47,216 nt of DNA from Syncephalis fuscata. Taxonomy: Eukaryota; Zoopagomycota; Zoopagomycetes; Zoopagales; Piptocephalidaceae. Shown here one piece after another: positions 1-10,919 of the stretch. The position numbers and the translations under genes were made by a program. The stretch covers positions 1 to 47,216 of the forward strand of contig JAHLTZ010000075.1 of the NCBI GenBank assembly GCA_025786725.1, read 5' to 3'. Each line of letters begins with the position of its first letter. The first letter of the stretch is position 1. The notes under the pieces were generated by a model. The model was not told where the DNA came from. It ran no database searches and saw only the letters and a program-made list of their open reading frames with translations.

Positions 1-3000
1 TTATAACAAATAACCTTTATTGGCATTATTATAACTTTGATTTAAGAAGACGTGGAACACTAGCCGTTTGCTAAATTAAATCTATTTATTTATATAAGCT
101 ATATTTAAAGTTGTTTTATTATAATTAATAAAGGAAAAAGGCTAAGCAATTATATGTTTGTATATTAATATTAAGCATTTGGTTGGAGAAATTTCCTAAA
201 GGTTTATTTAGGAAGAGAGCTGTACAAATATAGTAAACACCTGAGCTTGAGTTCATCGCCGTTTGCGTGCAGTGGACTCTTCTTCTTCCCTGCGTCGTTT
301 GCGTTCCCGTTGAGCTAAATGCTTAAGTGTTTAAATAAAATTATATTAAAGATATTTAATTTTTTACCAATCAATTCCTCGAATCTACGTATCATCATTG
401 ACACGCGAATATCCTCTGATTTTGAAAATTTGCGTGGTGGAGGTCGTGGCATGATTCTTTTAGACTCCATTTGTTTTAGTATGCATTTGCATATGGGCTT
501 TTTCTCGTATTCTTCTTTTGCTAGCAATAAAGTATGTTTGTTAGCTATTGTAACTAATAAAAGCGTTTTATTACCTATCAGTGGTGATCTTTTGCGTTGT
601 GACACGTTTTTGTGCTCACAAGTGGGTAAAACGGCTTGCTGTGTGCCCTTCAGCCTGGCCACTGGCGCCTTGTTTCTATCATGAAGAGAGGTTAGCTTAG
701 TGTGTCAGTAATATTGCTTACCTGTTTGCCTGATCGGCGTGATACTGGTTGCGCTATCGATCGTGATGAACGCGATAAATCAAAAGAACAACTGTTGTTT
801 TCCTTGCTCTTCAAAGCTTGGTCAACTTCCTTGTCATTTGCAACTTGGTCGTCTTCGTTGCTCTTCAAAGCTTGGTCAACTTCCTCGTTGTTTGCAACTT
901 GATCGTCTTCGTTGCTCTTCACAGTATGGTCCTTGGCAGTACAGCTTTTTGTACGGCCAGCAATAGAGCTGTTGGCGGAGTCGGAGATAGTAGCCATATT
1001 GATTTTAGATGTTCAAATAAACAAAAAGTGAGAAAATTCTTATGTGCAAGTGTGCAAACAAGTAGGCAGGAGAAGTGAACTAAACAGAAAAGAGAAAAGA
1101 AAATGTGACTTGTGTACGCGTTTATATATTGGTGAACAATAAAAATTGGAAGCAGTAGCCGAAATTACCTACATATTTCATTTGCACAATTCAGCCAGTA
1201 AGTTAAGCCAATTTTCTAAGTAAAACCACTAGTTTGCGACAATAAACGTCATTAAACCGGGCAAGATGCGATAGGCAATGCCAATACAAAGCAATTGGCT
1301 TTTTTATATTTTAGTGCTACATAAAAATATGATTTCAAGGGAAAAGCCGCGACTAATGACGCTCAATCTATTTGCTATTGAGTGTGATTTGACGATGGGC
1401 TGATAAGGTCTCGTTTGAAACATTTACTAAAGCCATTGTCTATTTCAAAGTGGCGTTGAGTCATCGTTACAATGAGAAAAACGCGCTATACAATGTTTGG
1501 CAGCCTGCTAGTAGGAATATCGTTGTATTTATTGGCTTACAATTGTATTAATTGATGGATTCAATTCATTGGATAACGCTGAGTGCTCGTTTCTGCGCTA
1601 AACGCACGCATGTGTGCCTACATAACATATTCCCCATCAAAACACATAATTTTAATTACGTCTTTGATTTTACATTTATTCTTTAACTAATTAGCAGTTG
1701 CATTCCACTATTTCATATGTTCGCAAATTACAATGTTTAGTGGAATTTACAGCTTTATATGACACACTGTAACTGCTTGCTTGTGAAACCACGCAATATA
1801 CAACTGCTCGGCATACTTTAAGCTGTCTAGAAGACGTACTCAGCCGCTATAAACTCTTGAGATCTTCGGTGGTACAACGTCAAACAACCTAATCTATGCT
1901 GTAGACCACTTTGTTTATTGTATGGTGGTGCTTGTATAGACACTCAGGTGTGCGTATATACATATCACTATTCCTTGATTGCGGGTGATGTTAAGCAGTT
2001 GTCATAATGGCACTGTTGTTTTAGCAGCTAAAGCGTCTTAATTGGCACAACTTTGGTTTAAGGCGTTATACTGTTTGTGCCATCTAAGTTGTTATCTTCA
2101 ATTGAGTAGAAGTGACGATGTGATTGTGTTGGCTGTATAATATCGCAACAGTGTGCTATTGCACTGCTGTTATTGCATTCTAGATCTCTTGTTTGTGTGT
2201 AGATGGCCTAGACGTGGGTATGGCTCAGCGCTATAGGTTGGGAGTTTAGGCCATCAACATATTAAATAAGCACTGTTTAGCATTGCATTTTATTATGTTT
2301 GTGATTACAGATACGATATTGGTATGTATAAACTTTACTAACTAGCAAGCCATTGGCTATTTCACGTTCTGATATAGCTGTTGTTGTAGACTTGCTGCTT
2401 TTTGTCTTTATTTTCTATTTATATTGTATACTTGACTGCAAGCTAATAAAATGACACGAACTCAAGTGAATAGTCAAAGAAAGTGCATGGATATTGATGA
2501 TAAAGTATCATATATGTACATGTGTATATGACAAAGTGAACCAATTTGAAATTTACGAATAATATAATTAATTATAAAAAGCGATTTTATAGTAAAATGT
2601 GAAATGTTATGAATGAATGAGCAAAAGAACAATGCATGAATAATGCTAGTAAAATTATAGTTTGCGTGGCTAAGTGAGCACAATAAATTGCAATCTATAA
2701 CAGATACAGCAGGCAATAAACAGGCGGCTTTTATTAATCTTATGTAATCAGTAAACAATAGAATGATCTACAGTAGAATGAATATACAATAATAAAGGCC
2801 CAGATAATGTGTTAAGTTATGGTGCATACAACGCAATGAATGGGTTGAGTGAAGTGTAATGGAACATATAAACAATAGAATGTGTCTAGTATATATAAAT
2901 GATATATGATAGTGTAGGATATAATGGAAATGATATAGGTGAAATGCATACTGGATAATAAATCTACAATGATGAGTATTTGATGATTGATGTCACTCAC

Positions 3001-3044
3001 CACCCACCATCATGTTCAATAAATTTAATAACATTCAATTTAAT
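1..3044. repeat. Large inverted repeat, left arm (A)
   Basis: The whole stretch is matched, in reverse complement and at near identity by eye, by 32588-36062. The left arm is cut by the window edge, so its outer end is unknown. The inner end is sharp: similarity stops just after the motif CATTCAATTTAAT at 3032-3044, the same point at which the right arm (32588) and a third partial copy (36860-37084) stop. The arm carries a four-exon gene (253-997). The rest (998-3044) is AT-rich non-coding sequence in which I see no other convincing gene. A 94-codon frame at 2474-2758 on the minus strand is open in both arms but has no recognisable features. Confidence 0.93.
253..997 (-). CDS. Basic, charged protein of arm A with two 18-residue repeats (unknown function)
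   Basis: I do not recognise this gene. The model has four exons read on the minus strand: 997-722, 668-575, 520-368 and 314-253. They total 585 nt, or 194 residues. Introns are 53-54 nt; the second has a clear GCTAAC branch site and TAG acceptor. The first uses an AAG acceptor just past an in-frame-breaking TAG, so that junction is the least certain. The N-terminal exon holds two copies of an acidic 18-residue repeat beginning KSNEDDQVAN. The middle has a proline/arginine stretch (PRPPPRK), and the C-terminus is very basic (RERKRRREEEE then ARKRR), which suggests a nuclear or nucleic-acid-binding protein; that is inference. The copy in arm A' has identical lengths for exons 2-4 but ten repeats. 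TATA-like sequence TATATAAACG lies ~130 nt upstream in the arm A' copy and TATATATT at the same place here. Confidence 0.6.
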
Positions 3045-4339
3045 TATTTGACCATTAGATTATACTATACTGTGCTGATGTGGTGATTAAATAAAATTCA
3101 CCACTTGCTCCCATGTTCAATAGAACAAATATGTAGTTCAAATACACAATGTTATCAAGTTCAGTCATTTAGCCCCAAGTTCACAGTATAATTATAATAA
3201 ATTGTTAATAGTAAATAAAATAATTGATTAAATAAATGGTTGATGTTACTGTTTAAATAAAGCGTACAGTTGCATTAAATGCAATTGTAACCTAACTATT
3301 TAAGTGTCAGTATTTCTTTAACCAAATAAATAATGGTGCTTTAATTTTAAAACAAATGCTAAACATAAAAATTAAACAATTTCTAGCAATAAAGCCATTA
3401 CTATAATATTATGTTGCTTTAATAAACACTCATATACTTTTTTGTTAAAATTGTTTCAGTTCAACATATACACTTCTCTTTTTACTGCCACTACAGCTGT
3501 ATTTAATTAATATAATAAACATGCATTAGCAATACCAATTAACACTTGACTGGATAAAAAACCAAATAAGTATATATTCGTCTCCATTTGGAAAACCATG
3601 CCAAGTGATAGCATCAACAACAATGTATAATACTACTGTTGATACTTGTGCTGATGAAAGCAATAATTGATATTGTAAATTGCGTGCAAAATGATGATAA
3701 ATGCGATCCAGATAACTTGTCGATTTGGCACCAATATTTGAATGACTATATTAAATATTTGTTATTATTATTTAATAGTAATAAAACGCTTACATATAAT
3801 TGACTGTTGTCCATATGTGATTTATAGTGCACATATAATGTAATTGTTGTTTGGATATTATTATTATTTGTTATACATATAATAAATAAATGTAAAAGTT
3901 GTTAATCATGATGATCGTCTATTATAGAAACTATGCGTCCACCTGGAATGCTGACAATACTACGACTTGGGCGTAAGTAACATTGTCAAAAGCACATAGC
4001 CCTATACTAGCTTTCTATCAAGATGACAATACGGTTTATTAAACGATATGATATGCAGCAATAAACATTACTAACTACTGGTTCACCCAATTGTAGCTAG
4101 CGTGTAAAGCTAAGCGTATGAACACTATTGCATATTATGATTAAAAAACAATATTATCATATACTGCTGCATTATCAAATGGTCACAATATAACCAGTAG
4201 TGGTATATCATTTAGCAATACCGCGCAGAAACATTATCGCACGAAGTTCACTACTTAATTCGCGTAGCTCGCAACACGGCGTTTAAATGATATGATACTA
4301 ATGAAGTTATACTGTGATTCATTTAACAACACCTACAAG

Positions 4340-4720
4340 TAAACAGTATAGATATACGTTCGCCTATTACAGGCGTTCACATACCACATCCGGTCTAGTG
4401 TGTTATGGTAGTATTCAGCAAGTTAATTCTACCCCACACCTCCAGCGCGCGCTCAATGCAAATAGGCACTAGTATATGGCCACCCATTACAGGCGCACCG
4501 CCTTAACATGAGGTGAAGCACAGCAAAACTATCCAACTTGCTAAATAATGTTGCAGCCACTCCCAATTTCCACATGCATCCGCACTACACTAGTATACAA
4601 CCGCCTATTACAGGCAACTGTGTAATACCGATCCAGTATAATACAATAGTCTGCAATATTATATTACACACACAATATAGCCCAAAAGCAAAAACACAGT
4701 ATCTCACGATCAACCAGCAA
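4340..4720 (+). repeat. Imperfect ~120-bp tandem repeat, three units
   Basis: The core CCTATTACAGGC or its variant CCCATTACAGGC recurs at about 4361, 4481 and 4602, giving periods of 120 and 121 bp. The second and third copies are also preceded by ACTAGTATA at the same distance. Sequence between cores is diverged. The array is noticeably richer in G+C than the flanks. There is no open frame across the units, so it appears to be a minisatellite-like array rather than a coding repeat. Confidence 0.7.
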
Positions 4721-5490
4721 GGGATCATATGCCACCGGATGTAGCTACTAAACCTGATGGTATACCATTAACAAACAGCTTACAGTACATTAACAACTAG
4801 AACAGGAGAAGGCGAGGTAATGAGCAAAAGTAATTTCAACACAACCTTATAAACTTATTTCAAAACATATCTACCAATTAGAATGGATTATATTGGTAAA
4901 GAGTATGTGACAACTGTTTATTGGCGTATTGCAACTGACTGAAACCTTCTAATGTCAGATACCATCTTATCAGTATATTGGATTATAATCCCTTCCTTAT
5001 TTCCATATTTGCTCACTTTTTGCCTTCCATTTGCCGGTCATTTCCGCGCATAATCAGCATATCTACACTGGCTAGTTGAATCAATTGGCCAATGCAACTG
5101 AAACATAGCCAAATGCAACCATTCTTAATCAGTTGTACCACTACAATAGCGGCTCTTCCAATGCTATCAATATTGTCAGGGTCTAGCGGGTATTTTGCTT
5201 TCCCCCAAGTATTCTTGCCATTTTGCACACAATTAAATCAGTCGATCCACACAATTTATTACTGTATTAGTTAAATAAAAATGACTATTTCTTTAGAAAT
5301 ATGGTCTATAACATAATTCCTCGATTGAGTTTCAATGCTACTAAATAGAAATAAAATACATGTTCATATTACATTACAAAGTCCGTTAAAGTTATAAAGT
5401 AAAAACAGGAATAAACACGTAACCATATCGACTGCAAAGGCCAACATGAAAACCAGTATGATGTGGCACATGCATGCTTAGCCAAGTGAC

Positions 5491-5500
5491 TATATAAAAT
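5491..5500 (+). promoter_or_regulatory. Probable TATA element of the kinase gene
   Basis: TATATAAAAT lies about 275 nt upstream of the chosen kinase start codon (5773). It is the best TATA-like match between the tandem array and the gene. An in-frame upstream ATG at 5578 would add 65 hydrophobic, unconserved-looking residues and is treated as 5' leader. Confidence 0.4.
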
Positions 5501-5772
5501 ACCGATATGCACAATAGTTTGCTATACAGCTTAGGACTGAGCTATAGCATCAGTAAGCAGAACATACTACAAGTATAATGCTATTAATTGTAAATAAAGT
5601 ATTATTGTTTATTACCTTCAATACTGCTGATACTATATATTGTGTATCTTTAAATTTATGGACAAGGCAATACGTTGAGTCTTTTTACTTTACTTGTTCT
5701 TTTCATTTTACTTTTAAGCTTTACTCTTTTATTGAACAGCTATTATCGTTTTTACTTGATACTCACAGCACC

Positions 5773-8092
5773 ATGAGTTCAACTATTGAAACGCTACCCA
5801 ATGCTACCCCCACGATCCTCGTTCCTACGCCGCAGCCAGCCGCGCCTGCTGCGGCTGTAGCCCCTACTGAAGCGCCATCAAATTCTTTAGAAAATGATGG
5901 CATGTTTCATGCAAAGCTTCCAGCTTGCTGGGATGCTTTACTAGAAGAAGAGCGCCAAAGCGCTACTGGCTGGGTGGAAGTGTATGGAGCTACACCACAA
6001 GGTATGTTAAAGTAGTATTGAGCGTACATCCATCTAAACAATAGCTGTCTAGAGTTTATCTTGGCTGCCAGTCAAGAATTTACCGTTGGGGCCAGCCAAC
6101 AATCGTAAGTAGCATTAATATCTACATAAAGTATTAAACTAACAATATGCCATATGACAACTAGCAACTATCAATTAAACGCGGATAGTTTGCCGCAAGT
6201 TTGCTTTAAAGTTTCAGCAGTAAGTAGACTATATACTACAATGAGCTAGACTAACCATAAATTATCATAGAACGACAACATCGTCAAATGCACGGTGAGT
6301 AAATGTCAATTTGATTTTTTATTACTAATTATTAGTTTAGAACCTGGGTTTGGAAGAGCTTAAAGGTTAGTTTGTATAAATTATAGGCATTGTTATTAAC
6401 ATTTGGTTTAGTAAATCGTTTTACTTTAGCTAAGAATTCAACCGAGCAGCATGCCGATAATTGCTTTATTGCAATTCCTGGGTGTGAAAGTAAGTATTAG
6501 CTATTATTACTATTGTTTTTAATTATGAAATATAGCAACTTTCACCGCCCACAGTTTGAAACTTACTGGTTCCACACCAGTAGAGGATAGTGCTGAATAT
6601 GAACAAGTAAGTTTATAAATATAATTGGATGTTAAAATAACATATTTATTGCCACTATAGAAGGTTCATCAGCATTACATAATTCTTAATGGACCTCTTG
6701 GCCAGTAAGTATTAAATTGAATGCAATAATTAATTAATTAATCAAGTATAATAGGGGACAGTATGGCGTGGTGCGTGTAGGATTGAACCGCAACACACGA
6801 CAACGTGTTGCGGTCAAAATTTCACCGCGTAATTGCAACTTCAGAAGCTATAGCAAAGAAGTTAGCGCGCTGCATGAGGCGGGGGACCACCCTCATGTAG
6901 TAAAATTATTAAAGGCAGAGTTCACCGACCTTAACACGTACTTGTTTATCGAGTACGCGACAGGCGGTGATCTGAGCAGCCACATTGGGCGCCACTCCCC
7001 CCTTCCAGAAATGGAAGTAAAACATATTTTTAAACAGTTGCTTAAAGGCATTAAGGTAAGTATTGCTATAATCTAATAATTACAACACTAACATTGTATT
7101 AGCATTTACACGACAAAAATATTATTCACGGTGGTAAGTATATTTATTTATTCGTTAATGTAATTACTAACTATTGTTGTTTGATTAGATATTAAGGTAA
7201 TGTATTTATTTAATATTAGACACCATTACTAACACTTGGCTAGCCTGAAAATATTTTATTGTCGACACACTGTGCTTATCCCAGAGTCATGTTTACCGAC
7301 TTTGGGACAGCACAGGTGCTAGATCCATCGATGGTGCTCGCTTTCTGCGGCACCATCCCATATATGGCACCAGAAATGGTGCTATACAGCAATCAACGGA
7401 GATGTATACTGAAAAGTGCGGAAGCCTTTCCAGCTATCCATCGCCGGTTGACATCGCCGCCATTCGATGTGAATGGGTACAGCAAGCCCATAGACATGTG
7501 GAGCTTGGGCACCACGCTATACGCGATGTTAACGCGTAAGTACAAACAAAATAAACATATTATACTAACTATTAATTGATATGATTAGAACATTTTCCGT
7601 ATGGCAAATCAAAGGAGCTGGCTAATCATATTCAAAATATGTTAACGTGGCCTCTCAATTTTGGCCAAGAAACAGATCGACCCAGCGATGAAGGTAAGTT
7701 GAATACATATTATTAATAATAGCTAACATTGTGCAGCTGTCGATCTTGTAAAGCGTCTACTGGATATTGATAGTAGAACGCGTTATACCGCCGATCAAGC
7801 ACTAAACCACGATTGGTTTAATGAAGAGCAAGAACAAGAACAAGTCGGTACCGCTGTACCGCTTGAAAGCGCAGGTTCAGCTCAAGTAGTAGATGGCGCA
7901 ATAAAAGTGCCATCTGAGCCAGCGGTAACGGTAGAAGCTCCGCTGGCAGAAGAAGTAGTGCCAGCGACAGAAGTGAAGGCGCCGCTGGAGGAAGAAGCAG
8001 CACCAGTTGCAGAAGTGCAACAGCAACCGGTATTTAAGAAGCGGGTGCAGCCACATCGTCAGGCCCGTCTCGGCAAGAAGTATTATAGATAA
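5773..8092 (+). CDS. Chk2/Rad53-like serine/threonine protein kinase with degenerate FHA-like N-terminus
   Basis: A DNA-damage-checkpoint-type kinase, acting by ATP-dependent phosphorylation of Ser/Thr. It has fourteen exons: 5773-6001, 6053-6104, 6165-6219, 6271-6294, 6341-6365, 6412-6489, 6536-6606, 6661-6704, 6755-7055, 7103-7133, 7189-7196, 7244-7535, 7589-7693, 7737-8092. These total 1671 nt, 556 residues. Residues ~60-170 resemble an FHA fold (FTVGA, VNRFTLAKN), but the usual Gly-Arg and Ser-x-x-His binding residues are absent. The kinase domain follows: Gly loop at ~192-197, Lys214, catalytic loop HGDIKPEN with Asp304, DFG 325-327, FCGT.PYMAPE 340-350, DMWSLG. The HGD replaces HRD, making it a non-RD kinase. 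The C-terminus is Glu/Pro/Val-rich and ends in a basic tail. FHA plus CAMK-type kinase and FCGT/APE point to the Chk2/Rad53/Cds1 family; other FHA-linked kinases cannot be excluded. Exon 11 is only 8 nt. Confidence 0.85.
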
Positions 8093-8257
8093 AAGGTAAG
8101 CAATCGCTAACAAACAAACAAATCATCATACTAATCGTTTAAATATTTAGATGGCAGTATATTGTTTGTTTATTACTCGTTTGTTTATTTGAATAACTAT
8201 ATAGTTTTTTATTTAGTATATAAAGCATTGTTTTCTAATGTGGTGAGAATTGATATG

Positions 8258-8450
8258 TCTTATAATAATGATTTTGGTGTCAAATGACTTTTATTCTTTT
8301 ATTACATTCGCTATTATACTGACAACATGTTCTATAATAATGAGTGTTTTTTGGGTGCGAATGACCTTTATTCTTAATGCATTATTGCTTCACTTGTTGT
8401 TCTATGATGTACCGACATGTTGGGTGGATTGACTTTTATTATTTCACGCT
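8258..8450 (+). repeat. Tandem ~85-90-bp units upstream of element B
   Basis: Two imperfect units and part of a third contain TCTATAATAATGA followed by a variant of GTCAAATGACTTTTATT. The same units occur inverted at 45540-45720, next to the second copy of element B, so they belong to the duplicated segment. There is no coding potential. Confidence 0.6.
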
Positions 8451-8479
8451 CCATTTATTAATCAATTAAACTCGGCTGT

Positions 8480-9250
8480 TTATAAATATTGACTGACAGG
8501 CTCCACAGCTCACAATCTACGTCATCGCATTCCCCTTTCTCTTTCTTTACACTTGATAGCATATATCCATTGCATATACTTGTACACTCTATATATGCTA
8601 ATAGATAGTGTAGTAGTTGACTGACTACTAGTTATGTACAAAACCTTTACACTATGTCCTTGCATTGCTATTTGTAATTACCTTCATTGCTCCAATCATT
8701 GGCATTGGCAGCTTTATTGACACGGTAGGTACATTTCTGGCTTATTTTTATGTTGTGTAAGATATATGCTGCGTAATCTCGTTGTATGGTTTGTTTTATT
8801 ATAGATTACTACTGCAAGTTGTCTGGCAATAGCTTTGCAATCTCAACAATAGCAGTGCGATCTGTTACTATTGAAACTGTACAAACTGCTGCTAGTACGA
8901 TCTGCAGTGACAATCTATAGCAAACTAACAAGCACAGTAATTTTGGCGACATATAACCATCACAGGCATAATGTACAACTGCTATACATATACATCAACA
9001 TAGTAGTAGGCTGCACTGCCAATATAATCACTAAACAAGTTTTTAGCGCTAGTACAGCAGTGCAATCTACTACTATAACTACTTTTGTATATATACTGCA
9101 ATTAACACAATGACTGTATTGGTGATCTATGGCAAACTAAAGTACACAACAGCCTTAGCGGCATATAGACTGTTTACAGCACTAAAGTTATAATCACCTA
9201 AAACAGCTGTGGCTGCATCAGGCTATATGCTAATCCATATGTATAATGAC
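8480..9250 (+). pseudogene. Element B, left copy: decayed membrane/secreted-protein gene
   Basis: The segment is similar to the reverse complement of 44810-45520. Both copies share a hydrophobic N-terminal stretch (PIIG.GSFI), a conserved GTRRGT donor-like site after it (8724 here), and a downstream block around GNSFA.ST. This copy has a stop where the other reads Trp (in the CTATAG/CTATGG difference near 8918), plus a partial internal duplication (~9000-9180). The upstream sequence has a TATA-like TATAAATATT and a CT-rich leader, as in a small secreted-protein gene. I infer a degraded gene; no family is recognised. Which frame was coding originally is uncertain. Confidence 0.45.
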
Positions 9251-9369
9251 AGCATAATAAGCGATAGTAGTATTAAATCGATAACTATTACGTTTTACTG
9301 TTATTATAGTATAGTTAATAATAATCCATATCATTATTGTTACTGTAAAGTATTTAAAGCATCATATTT

Positions 9370-9490
9370 TGATAATTGATGTTACTCACCGTCCAGTTCC
9401 ATCCTTAATAAAAAGAATATTTAGTTTAATTACGCGAATGTTATTAATTGTAGTCATTTGATTATTAATAAAACCCACCACACAGTTTCA
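9370..9490 (-). repeat. Divergent member of the dispersed GTGAGTGACATCAATCATC family
   Basis: TGATAATTGATGTTACTCAC and the following ~100 bp align with the inner end of arm A (2970-3120) and with 36240-36400, at clearly lower identity than the arms share with each other. It is non-coding. Confidence 0.5.
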
Positions 9491-9655
9491 CGTTGAACAT
9501 AACAAGTGTGTGAGCATAGTTGTATGGAGCGTAACAAAGTATCATTTGACATCAAAACTAAATATAGCCATAGAACAATGACAGCATTAATAAGTATTCT
9601 AAATGGATTACTATCCAAAGATTATCGTTGCATAATGCTTTTGAGTCAATTAACG

Positions 9656-10512
9656 TAAAGGTGTGGCACATCAACATGCTCAGAAAGGCAAATCAATGAC
9701 CTGCTAACTTGTATAAATAAAAATTACTTTAATGAGTCATGATGTATATTGCTACTTATCCAGCTTATAAGCAACAACCGTGGCTGATCGACCAAAGTGT
9801 TATGCAAGTGTAAAATATGTATATAAATGCAAGCAAGTGATCACACTTAATGTGGCTACATCACTTACCAAACAAGTTATATACTAACCGGCCAAACTAC
9901 TCAACCGAATCTATTAACAATATCTTTTAATTCATAAACACTTATCTAAAGTCAGACTTGAGCACCTAGTAATTAATTTCATGTTCTTTCTTTTCTATCT
10001 TAGTATTATTGTGTACATTGAACCAAATACTTATCCATTTAATAAATTAATTAACTTACTACACACAATCAATCTGGGGCTTTACACTAACTTCAAACAT
10101 TGTGTTTTATCCAACCTATCTAGCTACTTGCTTTATTTTGTTTTAGATTCTGCTTTTCAACACACGGATGCTTCGATGGTTTGGGATGAGCATGCTAAAC
10201 AGCCCAATTTGGTCACAGTGTCATGCAGAAAAGATTTTCTTTGCTAGCGTTGACTGTTTTTAGTAAATATAAACAACTATTAGTGTGAACTGGTGTCATG
10301 GTAAATACATTTTATACTGTTCTAAAAATACCGGATAGCATGAAAATAAATGGCTACGGCCTTAGTTGTGGATATTCAAGTTGAATGATTATTTATAGTG
10401 GCGGATTGGTCGTACAATTGAGTAGCAGATGTCAGTGGATTGACAAACGACCCCTATACATTTATTCGCTTGATACACGGGGTTCTTCATACAATGTCTT
10501 GACGACAATAAC
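9656..10512. repeat. Inverted repeat element C, left copy
   Basis: This ~850-bp stretch is matched in reverse complement by about 46355-47216 at high identity, running to the right window edge, so the full length is unknown. Its inner end is near 10503-10512. It contains an 88-codon frame at 9981-10247, whose C-terminal part is open in both copies. A 36-codon frame on the opposite strand near 10389 also stays open in both but differs mostly by amino-acid-changing substitutions. Confidence 0.88.
9981..10247 (+). CDS. Small open frame in element C (unknown; low support)
   Basis: The 88-codon frame starts with a hydrophobic segment and ends with a more protein-like 33-residue part (from DSAFQHTD to the end) that begins right after a TTTTAG acceptor-like site at 10139-10144. 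It may therefore be a 3' exon rather than a whole gene. The copy at 46619-46855 keeps the last 78 codons but has one extra base near its start that breaks the N-terminus. Not recognised. Confidence 0.25.
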   Translation: MFFLFYLSIIVYIEPNTYPFNKLINLLHTINLGLYTNFKHCVLSNLSSYLLYFVLDSAFQHTDASMVWDEHAKQPNLVTVSCRKDFLC

Positions 10513-10919
10513 AATGAGCCTGCAGTAGTAGTCTTTAAACTATTAATAAGAGTATCGATATTCGCTATTTGATCTTTTCTGCTACAAAAAGGTAATTTTG
10601 TGCGTATAAGTTTTATTAAGATTCTTTTTTTCAATTTGTATGTGGTGACAGTGTAAGCATTCTCCCTCTCTTCTCCTTATACTGTAACAGCCACACACAC
10701 ACACTTATCCATTTATCAACTCACTCACTACTCACTACTTACCAGTCAGCTACGCTCAATCTTTTTTCATTTGTTACTTATCTGCATCAATAATTATTGT
10801 TACTGCTACTACGCAGTAATAAAAGCGTTACTGGCTGTTTATTTAACAATATCGATTACTGCAGCACCAAAATCATATCGTTAAATAGATAACTCCGCCA
10901 TATAGACAACTCCGTCACT
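10513..10919 (+). other. Upstream region of the channel gene
   Basis: No gene seen. The interval holds a short CA-rich tract (about 10692-10703) and a run rich in CACT (10718-10740). It presumably contains the promoter and 5' leader of the channel gene; no clear TATA element was found. Confidence 0.4.

Larger units (their letters stand above)
3045..5772. other. Gene-poor AT-rich interval upstream of the kinase
   Basis: No gene can be supported here. The first ~90 bp continue a divergent dispersed repeat (see 36240-36400 for a related copy). A GC-richer tandem array lies at about 4340-4720. A 71-codon minus-strand frame at 5013-5228 has better base composition than its surroundings and ends at a possible GTGAGC donor, so it might be an exon, but nothing in it is recognisable. 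A TATA element (TATATAAAAT, 5491-5500) is probably the kinase promoter. Confidence 0.6.

Noticed and set aside
702-1078. Plus-strand frames in arm A
   Set aside because: Antisense to exon 1 of the arm gene, low-complexity, and without splice support.
2812-3003. 63-codon minus-strand frame in arm A
   Set aside because: Broken in the arm A' and 36.9-kb copies; composition is that of the surrounding non-coding repeat.
4340-4720. Regularly spaced repeats as a CRISPR array
   Set aside because: Only three units, diverged, 120-bp period, eukaryotic context and no cas genes.
5578-5772. In-frame upstream ATG extending the kinase by 65 residues
   Set aside because: The extension is hydrophobic and AT-rich with no domain match. 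The ATG at 5773 begins coding-type composition and lies after a leader-like sequence.
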